Source of the DNA: Cyrtodaria siliqua
Lineage: Eukaryota; Mollusca; Bivalvia; Adapedonta; Hiatellidae
Assembly: GCA_037043455.1 (NCBI GenBank)
Contig: JAWPHD010010369.1
Coordinates: forward strand, 1-64,000
Length of the DNA stretch: 64,000 nt
Direction of reading: 5' to 3'
Shown here: positions 47,865 through 61,114 of the stretch, one piece after another
Layout of the letters: every line of letters begins with the position of its first letter
Position numbering within the stretch: the first letter of the stretch is position 1
The notes under the pieces: generated by a model
The model's database searches: none
Told to the model about the DNA's origin: nothing
Seen by the model: the letters and a program-made list of their open reading frames with translations, nothing else
Program-made: the position numbers and the translations under genes

Positions 47865-48310
47865 AATAAATACTGAAAAGGTGATCCCACGGAAGCAACA
47901 AACACAAACAAGAGAGAAAAGTCGCAAACTCGGTTTTATTGAGTCTGTTCATGAGAGGTAATTATAAGATGCAACACCTCTCACGCCTCCTAGCACCGGC
48001 GTAAGCGATTTTCTACTTTAAAGCAACACAGAATGGGTTTGTTGGTCCCAAAAGACCAGTAAATAATAACACTACTGATTTGAAGTCGGGGCTACCTTTT
48101 ACGGCCACCAAACAGCAATAAACAAACGCTAGTGTGAATGTCAATAAATACTGAAAAGGTGATCCCTTGGAAGCAACAAACACAAACAAGAGAGAAAAGT
48201 AGCAGACTCGGTTTTATTGAGTCTGTTCATGAGAGGTAATTATAAGATGCAACACCTCTCACGCCTCCTAGCACTGGCTTTAGCGATATTCTACTTTAAA
48301 GCAACAGACA
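47865..48310. repeat. Dispersed repeat in tandem duplicate
   Basis: Two near-identical copies (about 47868-48120 and 48140-48310) share GAAAAGGTGATCCC, ACAAACAAGAGAGAAAAGT, TGTTCATGAGAGGTAATTAT and GCAACACCTCTCACGCCTCC. Same family as 6920-7420 and 56735-57000. Confidence 0.85.
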
Positions 48311-48475
48311 GAACAATAAAAGCAGCATTCAGGGATGACAGTCGACCACAAACACACACAGAAACAAAAAACGACTATAAACATGATAAAGATGAATAAA
48401 AGGCAAGAAAATACATCACAAACACAAAAGGGTTGACAATAGGTCTGCGCCTTGGAACTGTCAGTGACCTCAAAT
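48305..48475 (-). mobile_element. RT retroelement tail fragment
   Basis: AAGCAGCATTCAGGGATGAC, CATCACAAACACAAAAGGGT and TTGACAATAGGTCTGCGCCT keep the tail order. It abuts the duplicated dispersed repeat. Confidence 0.75.
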
Positions 48476-48479
48476 ATAT

Positions 48480-49264
48480 TTGAAAATAGCCTTCAAATGA
48501 GCATGATGCTTGTAGAAATAAAAAAAAACTTTCGTAGAGCCGTTTGATGCTCCCCTAGGTAAATACCGTCGTACACATCAGAGAGGGAACATGTAGCTCT
48601 GTGTGTTATTATGTTACGATATGAGTCATTTTCGTATGTCATATGGTCAAAGGCTTTAACATGCTGTTGCCTACCAATTTAAAGGGACTGTAGGAGATTT
48701 GGAAGAATAATGGGTGTCAGTTCAAATACTAGTAAACACATCATAATGTGTTTCAGTGGCATGATCAATGTACATATGCACTAAAGTAGGCCTCCTGGAA
48801 GAACGCCAAGTACCTGCTCATAACATAATCAATTTAATTATTGTCAATGAAACAGTTTGGTCGGGAAAACTCGACGACTCCGTTAGTTTCGGTTGCATAC
48901 ATCATTCCTATTAATTCATATTATGTTTTATGGCTCAAATGAATTTTTGTTTCGTGATCTAACTACACATTTGTAAATTAATAATATGTACACTTGCTAA
49001 CAGTATAAACCACATTTGAAATATTATTTATGAGTTAACAACATACAAACAACGAGTAGTCGTGTTGTTTGAAGTGCAAATTTGATTGTTTAATAAGCAA
49101 TTAATTCTTTGTTTGGTAGTTAATGAAAATATTAACATTCTTTACTCTGCGTAACTTGATTATAAATACGAAGTTTAACTATTTCACAACTGTTATTTTT
49201 TTCACAAACTCAATACAAATACAATTTTTTCAAAATGTTTAAACATACTTAAATGGCAACACAA
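48480..49264. other. Intergenic, no recognised feature
   Basis: AT-rich, with no domain-bearing frame or clear repeat seen. Confidence 0.5.
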
Positions 49265-49282
49265 GTAGCTGATAAAACATAA

Positions 49283-49347
49283 ACCTCATGTAAAATTGAG
49301 GATAATTATAGTAGTAGTACATAATTATTCTCGATTTTACATGAGGA
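49283..49347. repeat. Hairpin and start of a dispersed repeat
   Basis: ACCTCATGTAAAATTGAGGA and TCGATTTTACATGAGGA form 25-bp arms. The sequence after it (to ~49445) matches 52090-52235 (GTTAATT.TAA.T.ATAAAC, TCAACA..TAACCAAATAT). Confidence 0.75.
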
Positions 49348-49589
49348 ATGTATACTCGGAAGGCAAGTGTTGATATTGTTAATTATAAATGATCAACATT
49401 TTAACCTTGAAATCAACAGATAACCAAATATTGAAATATTGCTACTATTATTAGTATTGTTATTATTAATATTATTAAAACACAATTTACATTGATCATT
49501 CCAGCAAATGTAGCAAGAAGCAGTCTATGACAAATATTAAACACCTGTTTAAAGATCTGCCAAAATATCATTCAACTGGAGCAATATGC

Positions 49590-49905
49590 GCTACTAAAGT
49601 TCATACTGATGCTTCCTACAAGTTTCATAAAGATCGAATCGAAAATGTAAATTGAGATAAGCGGAAACCTTTTACATTTGAAAACGTTCAAAGCCCCGTA
49701 ACTCCCTCAAAACTCATTCAACCGAAACGCCTTGGTAATATGCGATACTAGACATCATATTGATACTTCCTACCAAGTTTCATGATCATCCGATGAAAAA
49801 ATGTAGACGGATTTGAGCGGAAACACATTATACTTGAACAACCTTCAAGTCCCGTAAACCGCCAAAATAATTCAACAAATCTGAATCTGAAAAGGTTACA
49901 GTCTT
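49590..49905. repeat. Dispersed repeat (ACCAAGTTTCATGA family), two diverged units
   Basis: TACTGATGCTTCCTACAAGT and ATTGATACTTCCTACCAAGT, each followed by GATCG/CGATG..AAATGTA and GAGCGGAAAC. Related units at 50400-50690. Confidence 0.7.
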
Positions 49906-50029
49906 GGTGTCGACTCATAGGGTATACTGTTACCGTCAAATTTGCATTAAATCATCTAATGTCCTCCCCCATCCCCTCCCCCCATACCCCTCCCCCCGGC
50001 GTAATTGTTTATTGTTTTTACTGCGCGTA

Positions 50030-50390
50030 TATAAAGAATTAATTAGCTATCAATGAGGCGCTCATTTGATTTGAAATCACATTTTCGCATACAAAAAGCA
50101 AACCATAGTTGTATATGTTGTACTACTTAATATATACGTTTAACCTCGCATAAACTTACTATTACAAACAATTACGTAGATCTATATGTATCTACGGTGG
50201 TTCGTTTGGATATCTCGCAATCTCGAGATTCTGCCCTGTACACGAAAGGGCAAAATATATACATATTTCAATGAACTACTTTGTGCTCATAGAATGTATA
50301 GCATGGGCAATATGAACATAAATGTCCCGTTAACATATCATATTAGGTTATATTGGAACAGCCACCTCAGAGTTAAATGAGATGAAGGAT
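50030..50390. repeat. Duplicated segment B1 (SINE-free)
   Basis: TTAGCTATCAATGAGGCGCT, GCAAACCATAGTTGTATATG, ATCTCGCAATCTCG and GTCCCGTTAACATATCA run parallel to 53605-54370. The partner has a SINE inserted; this copy does not. Confidence 0.75.
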
Positions 50391-50689
50391 GAACACCCAA
50401 AATGTGCTTCTAGAAATCATACTGATACCTTTTACTATTTTTCATGAAAATCGGATGAAAAATGTAGGAGGAGTTGAGCGGAAGCTGTATATAGTTGATA
50501 AACTTCACCGTCCCTCAACTTGGTCAAACCCCGTTCAAACGGAACGCAATGACAACAAGTGCTACTATACACCATGATACTGATACTTCATACCAAGTTT
50601 CAAGAGCATCGGAAGAACAGGAGGAGTTGTGCGGACAAAAAAGCGTGACAGACGGACATGACGTTAACTACACGCTTTAATTATTATAT

Positions 50690-52085
50690 ATTAAAATAGA
50701 TGAGCAATTTATCACGTTGAATGTCCAATAATTTCTAGTTGCTATTTTACTAGCGTCTAAATTAAATTGTTTTGCAGTTGAGCAACTTTGTAAAATACAA
50801 AGCTGTGCGGTTATTTTACTTTTATGTTTAAATATACTATTGTTTCACCAAAAAATGTTTTGAAAAACAAGACTCTTCGCACGATTTTAAATAAAAGATA
50901 TAACTCGAGAGTTTTTATAAAGACGTTAACATTATTTAATTTTATATAAAAAACGGATCTCCGCTAAAGATTTTAACCCATGTAACTATCTTAATTATTC
51001 AAATGTTGCATTTTTTTCATTTTCTACACGAAATGTATCACATACCCGTGATAATCAAGGCTCTATGTTACCTACCATAGAGTCATGCAGCCTTTGCATT
51101 TAATTATAGATCGTGACCCGGAAAGATCACATCCGCACTTTCCTGGCGAGGTTTCTGAAGAGGTTACAGACTTTGTGTCGACTCATAGGGTTTAACGTTA
51201 CCGTCAAATGTGCAATAAATCATCCAATGTCCCCAGGCGTTAATTGAAACTGCTAAATGTATTATATTCAACTTACACACCGACAAAACATGTTATGCGA
51301 TTTGTTGAGCCAAACTTTACCATAAATAAACCTTTTTGCCCTACCGCTACCCGTTTTATGAACAAGAACATTTTTCACGTGACACACCGTTAACGTACAT
51401 GTTCACACATTTGATGTATTAACCTTATCCTGTTTAACATGTTTGGATAGATAGTGAATTGTTTTTATGTTTCGTGTGATGTTTTGACAAAGATCGTTTA
51501 TGTATTTGTTACTTGTTTGCCCTTCAACGTCTCGCACTACATGTTCAACGTTGGTGTTTTAGACACGGGATAGCATACTATGGTAGACTTGGGGGACTTT
51601 TGACTTCCTTTCTACTTACTTTATTACTTATATTTTTTTTTACTTCTCACTTTATTGTTGTTAATTTAGTTACCTAGACGTAATCAAGTTGTAAATCGAG
51701 AAGTAAAAAGTCTCTCTAGTGTTTTCGTCTTAGACCGATCCCTAGGCATATGTATTCATTTCTTTTGTAAAACATTGAGGAGGTCATGCAGTATGTCAGA
51801 AAGAGGGACTATAGGAGAATAACAATTTCAGAAAGTAGAGAAATTATGAATAACGCATGTGTAAAGAGGAAAACCTAGACATATCCGTCACCCGACAACA
51901 ATTTATATACATACAGCATGCATCGAGGAATAAAAATACTAGTGTTAACACAAATAGATACAGAACATAGTTCAAGGCAGAAGCGGCAGATCATGAAGTA
52001 AACATAACGAGACCTTAAAAAATCCTTGCTTTGTGTTACTCAGTTTTTGTAACTCGAAACGCAGTTTTTTACTCGCTACTCGACA
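50690..52085. other. Intergenic, no recognised gene
   Basis: AT-rich unique-looking sequence. A short phrase (ACAG.CTT.GTGTCGACTCAT) occurs at both 49898 and 51165. No coding domain recognised. Confidence 0.45.
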
Positions 52086-52442
52086 AAAATATATCCTCGA
52101 TTTTACAGGAGCAATATATACTGTGAAGGCTAGTGGTAACATTGTTAATTTTAAGTTATATAAACATGTTAACCATTTAAATCAACAAGTAACCAAATAT
52201 CGGAAAACCCAATTACGCAGTATGGCTACTATTATATCGTTTTACAATACACCCTAGTTACAGTGACCTCATCAATAGTTGTTGTGCAGTTACACTTGTT
52301 GGCGGAGTTTTCGTCTGATTTATCATTACATCGATGATCGAAATGATCGAAATTGAAAGATTTAGTTCTACTTCATCATAATTTTTATGTGATACATTTA
52401 TTCGGAACTTTACTTTAAACTGATGAACTCAAGAAACCAAAT

Positions 52443-52620
52443 TGGAATCCCACTGGGAGCACGACTTGTAAGTGAAATGTCGATTCGTACATATGGCGGG
52501 TATTTACAGTACTGGTTCTACCCAGGAAAAGGGGGTGGTCTGCCTCCGCCAAAAAACAATCGACCGTCATATATAACCTTACATGTGTTGTAAATGACGT
52601 AAAACACCACAAAAACAAAT
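52443..52620 (+). mobile_element. SINE with 13-bp target-site duplication
   Basis: Body: GGAATCCCACTGGGAGCACG, ATGTCGATTCGTACATATGG, TACTGGTTCTACCCAGGAAA, AACAATCGACCGTCATATAT. It is flanked by exact CAAGAAACCAAAT at 52430-52442 and 52621-52633. 5'-truncated: only the end of the tRNA head is kept. Confidence 0.9.
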
Positions 52621-52754
52621 CAAGAAACCAAATAAAAGTTGCAGCATATATAAATTGTCATGCACATATACTCCATCCTCTGCAGCGTATTCGGTATCAG
52701 AACAATGAGTTTGTTGTTTGTTTGAATGGTGTTTAACATAATCTTTAGCACATT

Positions 52755-52885
52755 TTAGCATATATGACGGTCGATTGTTTTGTGGTGGAGAAAAACCACC
52801 CCATTTTTCCTGGGAAGACTCTCACCACTGCAGGTTCGAATCCCACTGGGAGCTCAACTTGTGAGAAATTGTCGATTTTTATAGA
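52755..52885. mobile_element. Rearranged SINE: inverted 3' part joined to forward 5' part
   Basis: ATATGACGGTCGATTGTTTT to TTTTTCCTGGGA is the SINE 3' body on the minus strand. It is followed directly by GGTTCGAATCCCACTGGGAG and GTCGATTTTTATAGATGGC in the forward sense. Consistent with 5' inversion during insertion. Confidence 0.75.
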
Positions 52886-53754
52886 TGGCGAACAAAACAT
52901 GCCATATACATTCTATACTTTCACGGATGTAATGTGTAATTGTTTATAGTAAGATGCCTATTCCCAAACCACCTGCAAAATAAACTTAAAAATAATTAGC
53001 TGAACCGGGAGCTTGTTCGATTTGATTTACATGACACATTACTGAGATTGAACGTATAAAGTGTCATTTACGTTAATATCAGTGATATGTTATCAGGTTA
53101 TAGGAACTTCTATTTTACTGAGTGCATTATTAAGTGATATCGTTCCAGACATAATAAGATAAACCAAGTGCATATATATACCTTCTCCTCGAAATACTAA
53201 ACGTTACTCAAATGATTTGGTGTTATTAACTGTTTTTTGACCCAGCTAAAATAAGTTTAGGTCAGAAAAGTCATATAAGCATTTTTACTAAAAACAACGT
53301 ATTTCTCTTTTTTATTTCTATTAATGGACAGAGCAGAATATAACTTTATTTACATCTTAGGCATACATACGTGCAGTCTACAGAAAACGACAATCTCTTT
53401 CGGACTGCCTTCAATACCATTCAAGTATAATTATTTATCATTTAAAATGAAATCGATTCACATGATAAATAATGTATGCACTACCTCGTATAAAATTACA
53501 AAATTATCGTCATCTCAAACACACGCTCATAACTTATATAGTAACGTATTGTCCAATGCATGAACTGGGCCATAGCCAATATCTCGTTTAAATTGCATGT
53601 ATCTATAGAATTAGCTATTAGTGAGGCGCTCGTTTTTGCAATCCTATATTTTCATACAAATAAGGAAACCATAGTTATATGTTTTGTATTGCTTTTATAT
53701 TTTAAACACTGCACAAACGAATGCAAACCATAATGTACATGGATCTAAGGTGAC

Positions 53755-54147
53755 TCTCTCACCATGGTGGGTTCGAATTTCACTGGGAGCGCGACTTCGG
53801 GATGGTTAAAATGTTATGCTGTTGATTTTATGAATATTGAGTTCTGCTCAACCCGGGGCTAGAGGGCGTGAGCGGTAGCTAGCCTATTACACTACCGCTC
53901 ATGAACAGTCTCAATCAAACCGAGACTGCAATATTTCGTATGTGTCATGCTCGGCCATTTCCAAAGGTCCATTATCATACTCTTCTTTTGTAAGTGAGGA
54001 AGTGTCGATTCTTACTGATAGCGGAAGGTGTACAGTACCGGTTCTTCCCAGGAAAAGTGGGTGGTCTGTCTCCACTACAAAACAATCGACCATCATATAT
54101 AACCTTTTATGTGTTGAACATGACGTAAAACACCATACAAACAAGCA
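53755..54147 (+). mobile_element. SINE with internal insertion and 8-bp target-site duplication
   Basis: Starts GTGGGTTCGAATTTCACTGG and ends TAAAACACCATACAAACA. It is flanked by AAGGTGAC at 53747-53754 and 54148-54155. About 170 bp (53812-53985) splits the body and contains hairpins (GAGCGGTAGC..CTACCGCTC; GTCTC..GAGAC). The homologous segment B1 lacks the whole insertion. Confidence 0.8.
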
Positions 54148-54279
54148 AAGGTGACATGTTTTGTTATCTCACGATCTCGCGTTCCCACCCTGTACACACC
54201 AGAGCAAGGACGCGATAATGTGAGGCATGTACATATTTCTATGACCGACTTTGTGCTTATAAAAATACAACATGGACAT

Positions 54280-54635
54280 TATGAAATGAAATGGAGTTAA
54301 CGTCCTGTTAACATACTATGTTATATAGGAACAACAAACTCAGAGGGAGATGAAATGAAGAATGAAATTTCCGAACAGACATGCCTCCAACAGGGATCGA
54401 AGACAATAGTTATGTAGCTCTACATGGACATTATGAAATGAAATGCTCGCCAAAATGACTAGTTTCAACACGGCGAGGATAAATAAAAACTTATACTACT
54501 ACAAATGGGGTTAACGTCCCGTTAACATACCATGTTATATAAGAGCAGCAACCTCAGAGGGAGATGAAGGATGACATTTCCGAACAGACATGCCTCCAAC
54601 AGGGATCGAAGACAAGAGTTATGTAGCTCTACAGC
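54280..54635. repeat. Tandem ~165-bp duplication within segment B2
   Basis: GGACATTATGAAATGAAATG, GTTAACGTCC.GTTAACATAC and AACAGACATGCCTCCAACAG occur twice. Confidence 0.8.
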
Positions 54636-54892
54636 GCAAGGCATTATCCATTTAGCTAAAGAAGGCACACATCATGGAACGAAGGGGTTTGCATGCACTA
54701 TACAGTTTTCTCTAAATTCATCAGTAAGGAAAGAGGTTTACATCTACTAATACAATTTGCTTTGAATTCCCACAGCAGCGAATATATAAATACGAGCAAA
54801 ATTTCTTTATACTGCGATAAAATTCGAAACTTTAATTCAACATTTGTATTTTTATCTAAAAATAAAACATACGATCATATTTAAATTGCAAA

Positions 54893-56350
54893 CACATTGT
54901 GTATGACATAGACCCATTCCGCCATACTACGGTGACAGAGTATGACATAGACCCATTCAGCCATACTACGGTGACAGAGTATGACATAGACCCATTCAGC
55001 CATACTACGGTGACATAATATGACATAGACCCATTCAGCCATACTACGGTGACAGAGTATGACATAGACCCATTCAGCCATACTACGGTGACAGAGTATG
55101 ACATAGACCCATTCAGCCATACTAAGGTGACAGAGTAAGACGTAGACCCATTCAGCCATACTACGGTGACAGGGTATGACATAGACCCATTCAGCCATAC
55201 TACGGTGACATAATATGACATAGACCCATTCAGCCATACTACGGTGACAGAGTATGACATAGACCCATTCAGCCATACTACGGTGACAGAGTATGACATA
55301 GACCCATTCAGCCATACTACGGTGACAGAGTATGACATAGACCCATTCAGCCATACTAAGGCGACAGAGTAAGACATAGACCCATTCAGCCATACTACGG
55401 TGACAGAGTATGACATAGACCCATTCAGCCATACTACGGTGACAGAGTATGACATAGACCCATTCAGCCATACTACGGTAACAGAGTATGACATAGACCC
55501 ATTCAGCCATACTACGGTGACAAAGTATAACATAGACCCATTCAGCCATACTACGGTGACAGAGTATGACATATACCCATTCAGCCATAATACAGTGAAA
55601 CTGTATGGCATAGACCCATTCAGCCATACTACGGTGACACTGTATGACACAGACCCATTTAGCCATACTACGGTGACAGAGTATGACATATACCCATTTA
55701 ACCATACTACGCTGACAGAGTATGACATAGACCCATTCAGCCATAATACAGTAAAACTGTATGGCATAGACCCATTCAGCCATACTACGGTGACACTGTA
55801 TGACATAAACCCATTCAGCCATACTACGGTGACAGAGTATGACATAGACCCATTCCGCCATAATACAGTGAAACTATATGGCATAGACCCATTCAGCCAT
55901 ACTACGGTGACACTGTATGACATAGACCCATTCAGCCATACTACGGTGACAGAGTATGGCATAGACCCATTCAGAAATAATACAGTGAAACTGTATGGCA
56001 TAGACCCATTCAGCCATACTACGTTGACACTGTATGACATATACCCATTCAGCCATGCTACAGTGACACTCTGTGGCATAGACCCATTCAGCCATACTAC
56101 AGTGACACTGTTTGGCAAAGACCCATCTGCCATACTACAGTGACATTGTATGGCGTAAACCCATTCAGTCATACTACAGTGACATTGTATGGCATAGACC
56201 CATCTGCCATACTTCAATGACATTGTATGGCATAGATCCATTCAGCCATACTACAGTGACACTGTATGGCATAGACCCATTCAGCCATACTACAGTGAAA
56301 TTGTATGGCCTAGACCCATTCAGCCATACTACGGTTACACTGTATGACGA
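54893..56350. repeat. 39-bp satellite array 2, about 37 copies
   Basis: Same 39-bp unit as array 1 but dominated by GGTGACAGAGTATGACATAG instead of GGTGACACTGTATGACATAG. The left part is very homogeneous; the right part mixes both variants and indels. The minus strand is open for 461 codons as a repeat artefact. Confidence 0.97.
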
Positions 56351-56734
56351 TGTATTGTATTGGCCTTTGAAGCGTTTGACCTGTGAATATCGGGTTCACC
56401 ATGTCAGTTTCGTCAACGCGGAAGTTTAAACCATTTCCCTCTGACGTTGCTGTCCCAATACAACCTAGTACGATGTGTCAGAGGGACGTACAATTTCATT
56501 TCATTTACGTACTATCCGAAATTAATTAAGTCGGGCAAGCTACCAACTACGGAAACGGGAAACAGAATTGATGGTTTTAGGTACGCATACAAACACACTG
56601 TACAATTCCTAATGTTCCTTTTCTCTGGGGTTTATAATATCAAATATTAACACCATCTTTCAAGGCGGATTATGTGTATTTAACATGGTTTTAATACTTG
56701 ACGACGTTCTTCTTCAACATTCATCAAGATAAAT

Positions 56735-57000
56735 AAGTACTGATAAAGGTGATCCTTTGAGAGCAACTAACACAATTAAGAGAATAAAGCAGCAGACTCG
56801 GTTTTATTAAGTCTGTAAATGAGAAGTAATGAAGAAGCAACTCTTCTCACGCCCCCTAGCACCGGCTTAAGCGGTATTCTACTTCAAAGCCACCTATATT
56901 GGGCTCGTTGGTCCCAAAAGACCAGTAAAAAATAACACTACTGATTCATAGCACGGGGAGACTTTTTACCGCCGCCACACTGCACTAAACGAATAAACTC
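56735..57000. repeat. Dispersed repeat (same family as 6.9 and 47.9 kb)
   Basis: AAAGGTGATCCTTTGAGAGC, CAGCAGACTCGGTTTTATT, CTTCTCACGCCCCCTAGCAC and GGTCCCAAAAGACCAGTAAA. Confidence 0.8.
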
Positions 57001-57175
57001 ATTAGATGTAGTCTGTATGTAAATATGAAAGGCCAAGGATTTGTAAGAAACAAACTGATGAGATATTATAATCTTAAAGATGTGATACGGGTTGCTGATA
57101 ATAGTTAAAATCAGGGAAAAAATGTGGTCGCCTAATGATATCTAACTGTACATTAACATCCTATGTGTTCATGGA

Positions 57176-57450
57176 GTGGTATAATATGTATCCCAACTGT
57201 ACATACCTGACTTATTCGGTCACCGATGAATCCACAGTCGAAGCAAAGGAATTATACCAAACCATTTCGACATGATAATGTTATGTTTTTATGTACAGAC
57301 AAAAGCTACAATCACGTAGGTTGTTAATGTATCTCAGCTAGACTTTGAAATATCGATCACAGCGACAGTTCACTAGTTTAACTTACGTTTGTTGATAATG
57401 CTTTGATTGTTGTTTGGTCATTATGGGCAGATCTGATAACGAAATACGTG
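57176..57450. repeat. Duplicated segment C1 (partner 62597-62890)
   Basis: TGGTATAATATGTATCCCAA, CTGTACATACCT and GGTCACCGATGAATCCACAG recur near 62600, followed by a diverged continuation. Confidence 0.8.
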
Positions 57451-58029
57451 TATCTAGATGAAGAACAAGCTAGATGTAGAACAAGTAGAACGTCATTCCC
57501 AATGATATGGATACGCAAAGTCCAAATGACGGGTTATCGTATAAAATGTGTTTATATCGGTGACACGATTCACACAAGGTAATAATTAAAAATGAATCCC
57601 GAATTTCCACACATATTTTCGCATGTGTAATTTGTTAACTATGGTTGAAAAAACTTAAACGTGATTAATTTGCACAAGGAATTTTGCTTCTGCAATAGTT
57701 TAATGTACCTATATATGGTATATGTACGGTGGCATCGAACTTAAATAGAATAGACCTAAGTCGAGGTAAATAACAGTTATTCTCAATTTTCGGCTTCATA
57801 TTCGATGCAATATATATGCGCATTTGCGGTGTAGATATGGCTAAATTTGAAATAATGTATAACAAGAACAAGGGTAACAAGTGTTTCCCCCAAATTGGCA
57901 CTTGCAGCGTTTCCGTTTCTTTACAGTTAATACATCTCCTTACCAACGTAAACAATCGGGGTCTTGCGAATATCGTAGAATATTTCACTATTAGCTCAAT
58001 GCGAAATAAACGCAGTATATGAACGTGGG

Positions 58030-58860
58030 TATAACAGTCGAACAGGAAATGTAGCATTCACAGAACACAGTCAAATGAAAGAGTGCGCATACAAAACTGA
58101 CACTAATTACAAGGAAACAAGAGCAAAGTATATGACACAAAAGGGAGTATCACATATGAACCGTCAGGGCAATGGGCCGCTGGGGAATTAAAGCAGTTGC
58201 TAAGATGCACCAAACCTCACGCTTATCATATTGTATTACCGTTTAAACAAAACAAACAATAAGGCCAGGCTATATCTTCTAACACACTAGGCAGAATAAT
58301 GGCAAAATATAACACAACGATGATCATGTATATATGTATATAAAACAAACAATAAGGCCAGGCTATATCTTCTAACACAATAGGCAGAATAATGGCGCAA
58401 TATAACACAACGATGATCATGTATATATGTATATAGAAACAAAAAATAAGGCCAGGCTATATCGTCTAACAAACTAGGCAGAATAATGGCGCAATATAAC
58501 ACAACGATGATCATGTATATATGTATATAAAAACAAAAACCTAGAAAGCCACAAAGCAAGTACTCAATGATTTTTGCATAAGCTGGAGCAACACGATTTA
58601 AGACAAACAACAAACTTTACCACCCTTTCAGGACTTAGGTAAAGATCTCATAGGGTCCACACTATTTCGGTCTTCATAGGGTCCACACTCAGTCCGGTCA
58701 TCGCACAATCACAGAGCAAAGCATAGTGGAAAGGTGTAACCGCTAAATATGCATTGCCTTTGAAACGATACAATTTGCCCTGCAAATCGGCATCTTGCAT
58801 AACCTCGTTTAATTTGATACTTTTTAACTTAAGTATTTTGATTAAAAGACTCATACACAA
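58030..58860 (-). mobile_element. Diverged RT retroelement, C-terminus and tail
   Basis: The minus-strand frame at 58860-58648 ends with PFHYALLCDCAMTGLSVDPM, paralleling the HYAFLFNCTMTGQAVDP end of the RT at 42.7 kb. The tail (ATGTAGCATTCACAGAACAC, CTAAGATGCACCAAACCTCA) follows. The tail contains a threefold ~93-bp tandem repeat at about 58245-58530 (AAGGCCAGGCTATATC at 58261, 58354, 58448). Confidence 0.7.
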
Positions 58861-58869
58861 ATTGGAATG

Positions 58870-60505
58870 TAATACATTTCTGTGAAAAAGCGAAATAAGG
58901 GCTAATATTATTTATTATAGAAACGAACCTGTCTCGTATCAAATAACTGTATAATATTTAAAAACTGACGTACGGGTAAAGTGATCCAAAACTCTTCACA
59001 AATGTCTTGACCTCGATCACAAGAAAAGTAACCCCTATTAATATTACCAAAAATGTCGATGAGCACAACTGAAATGAAATGTGTTGGATAGTCTTATATT
59101 AAATACATATTGATGTTTTCCTACATTACTTACATGTCTATGTAATCTATGTTAACGCCTTGATATTGTAATTTGAATGTTATCTCGTTTGGGTAGCATA
59201 ACATAAACATACACTTTAAAGTAACACTATTGCAAAAGTTCGCATTAAAGCTGATTAACCAAGCATGTTGTAGTTATAATGTATGTTTGCCTAATAACTA
59301 TACAAATTTAAATACACGCGATTATAACACCACCCAAAGTTGAATATGCATAAACTTATATTAAGAAGATATTAAATGAGCATGCAGTAGCAACATACTT
59401 ATATAAATTACCGAACTTGTTTCGATGTTAATGTCAAGGACAACACATTAACGTGCCACATGTAATATGTATTATTGACCGTTTTCACAAGTAATGGTAA
59501 AACCAGGTTGTTGATTAGGCAGTTTTTTTTCACATTAAACATATTGTTTTGATTAAAGTTAATCTATAATTTCGATACAACTGATGTACTCCTTCGTGTC
59601 TTTTATTTTATATTTTCAGTTATTTTTTTGTTGGTTTATGGCTCATTTAGTTTATCAATTCAATAAAATAATGTATTTGAAACATTATAAACAAGAAAAG
59701 TATAATGTAGACGCATTTTAATAACGGGTTAGTTTGTGGAGGCTTTGTTCAAGTCACATACCAGTAGTCGTCGATATGGAGATGACAGGAAGGTAAAGTG
59801 AATAATTAAAAGATATTGTATGAATACAGATAAGTTTATTTTTGGTTTAGATATACATTATTATACATGTTAAAGGGAACTTATTCAAGTATTTTCAATT
59901 AAACGATTTACACCTGAGCTATTACAAAGAGAATTTCAGTCACCATGCTACAATATAATATAAAAGTCATATTTAATTACATTTTACAAGTGATTATCAT
60001 ATGGGCCCTATCTATTTTTATATTTTAGTTGTATTCAGGCTCAAAACCGCTTCGGAGTTGCCGTTAAGGTAATCAAATTTGCATTTTAAATTAATTACAA
60101 GGGATCTTATAGAAAATATTTAATTTCTTTACTTCTTTACTTCATTATAACACTCAAATATAAATGGATGCCGAAACGTCTAGACTAAAAATAGATGCCG
60201 AAATGGTTTGATGCCGAAACGTCTAGGTGCCGAAACGTCCTGAATCGATCTTGATCACACAGACGTAAAAACTTGAGAATTGTCTGCATTTATTAATAAG
60301 CATTTTTCATGTACTGATCATTGGGGCCCTGCTTTAATTAGACTATATACAATATACACAATAGTTTTCGTCTAGAAAATCAATCCTGATGTACTTCCTT
60401 TAAGTGACCGTTTAAACTAATTTAATTATCGTTTATAAATTAATGCAATAGGGAATACTATTCATTAATTTCACTTTATTATCCAGCATTTTGAAACGTT
60501 ACGAT
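58870..60505. other. Intergenic, no recognised gene
   Basis: AT-rich. At 60165-60245 a short phrase (GATGCCGAAACGTCTAG and variants) recurs four times. Otherwise nothing recognised. Confidence 0.5.
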
Positions 60506-60514
60506 ATAATTATA

Positions 60515-60752
60515 TACTTTTTGATCGCAATATAAGTACTTTTGTATTATATACACTTTGATCGCAATATAAGTATTTTTGTATTATATACATTTTGTTC
60601 GCAATATAAGTATTTTTGTATGATATACATTTTGATAGCAATATAAGTATTTTTGTATTATATACATTTTGATCGCAATATAAGTACTTTTGTATTATAT
60701 ACATTTTGATCGCAATATAAGTACTTTTGTATTATATACATTCGCAATATAA
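60515..60752. repeat. 37-bp tandem repeat, about six copies
   Basis: Unit TTGATCGCAATATAAGTACT followed by TTTGTATTATATACATT. Highly AT-rich; variants are single substitutions. Confidence 0.95.
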
Positions 60753-61114
60753 GTACTTGTCAAAGCCTATATGATTTATACAGCAAACGTTGAGTTTTCA
60801 GACCAAAGTTTTTCCAATAACAATAACTGTTACAGACGCTAATATGAGGCCTACGTGCCATCGAAGTTTTAAATTACATTTTGATAGATATCCACACGTA
60901 TTCCAGATTGCCTTCAGTCCATTTAGGCAAGCTAACATTCAACACTTCAGTCTTTTCTGACTGGGTATGATACAAAACAATACAGCTAAACGTCAAAGCA
61001 GCTTCGATGTTTACACTGCATTCTATAACTAAACGGAAACATAAACAAAATGAACGATATTGCCGTTAAGTATATGTAAGTATTGACAGAAGCATATACA
61101 AAGGTTTTGTCTAA

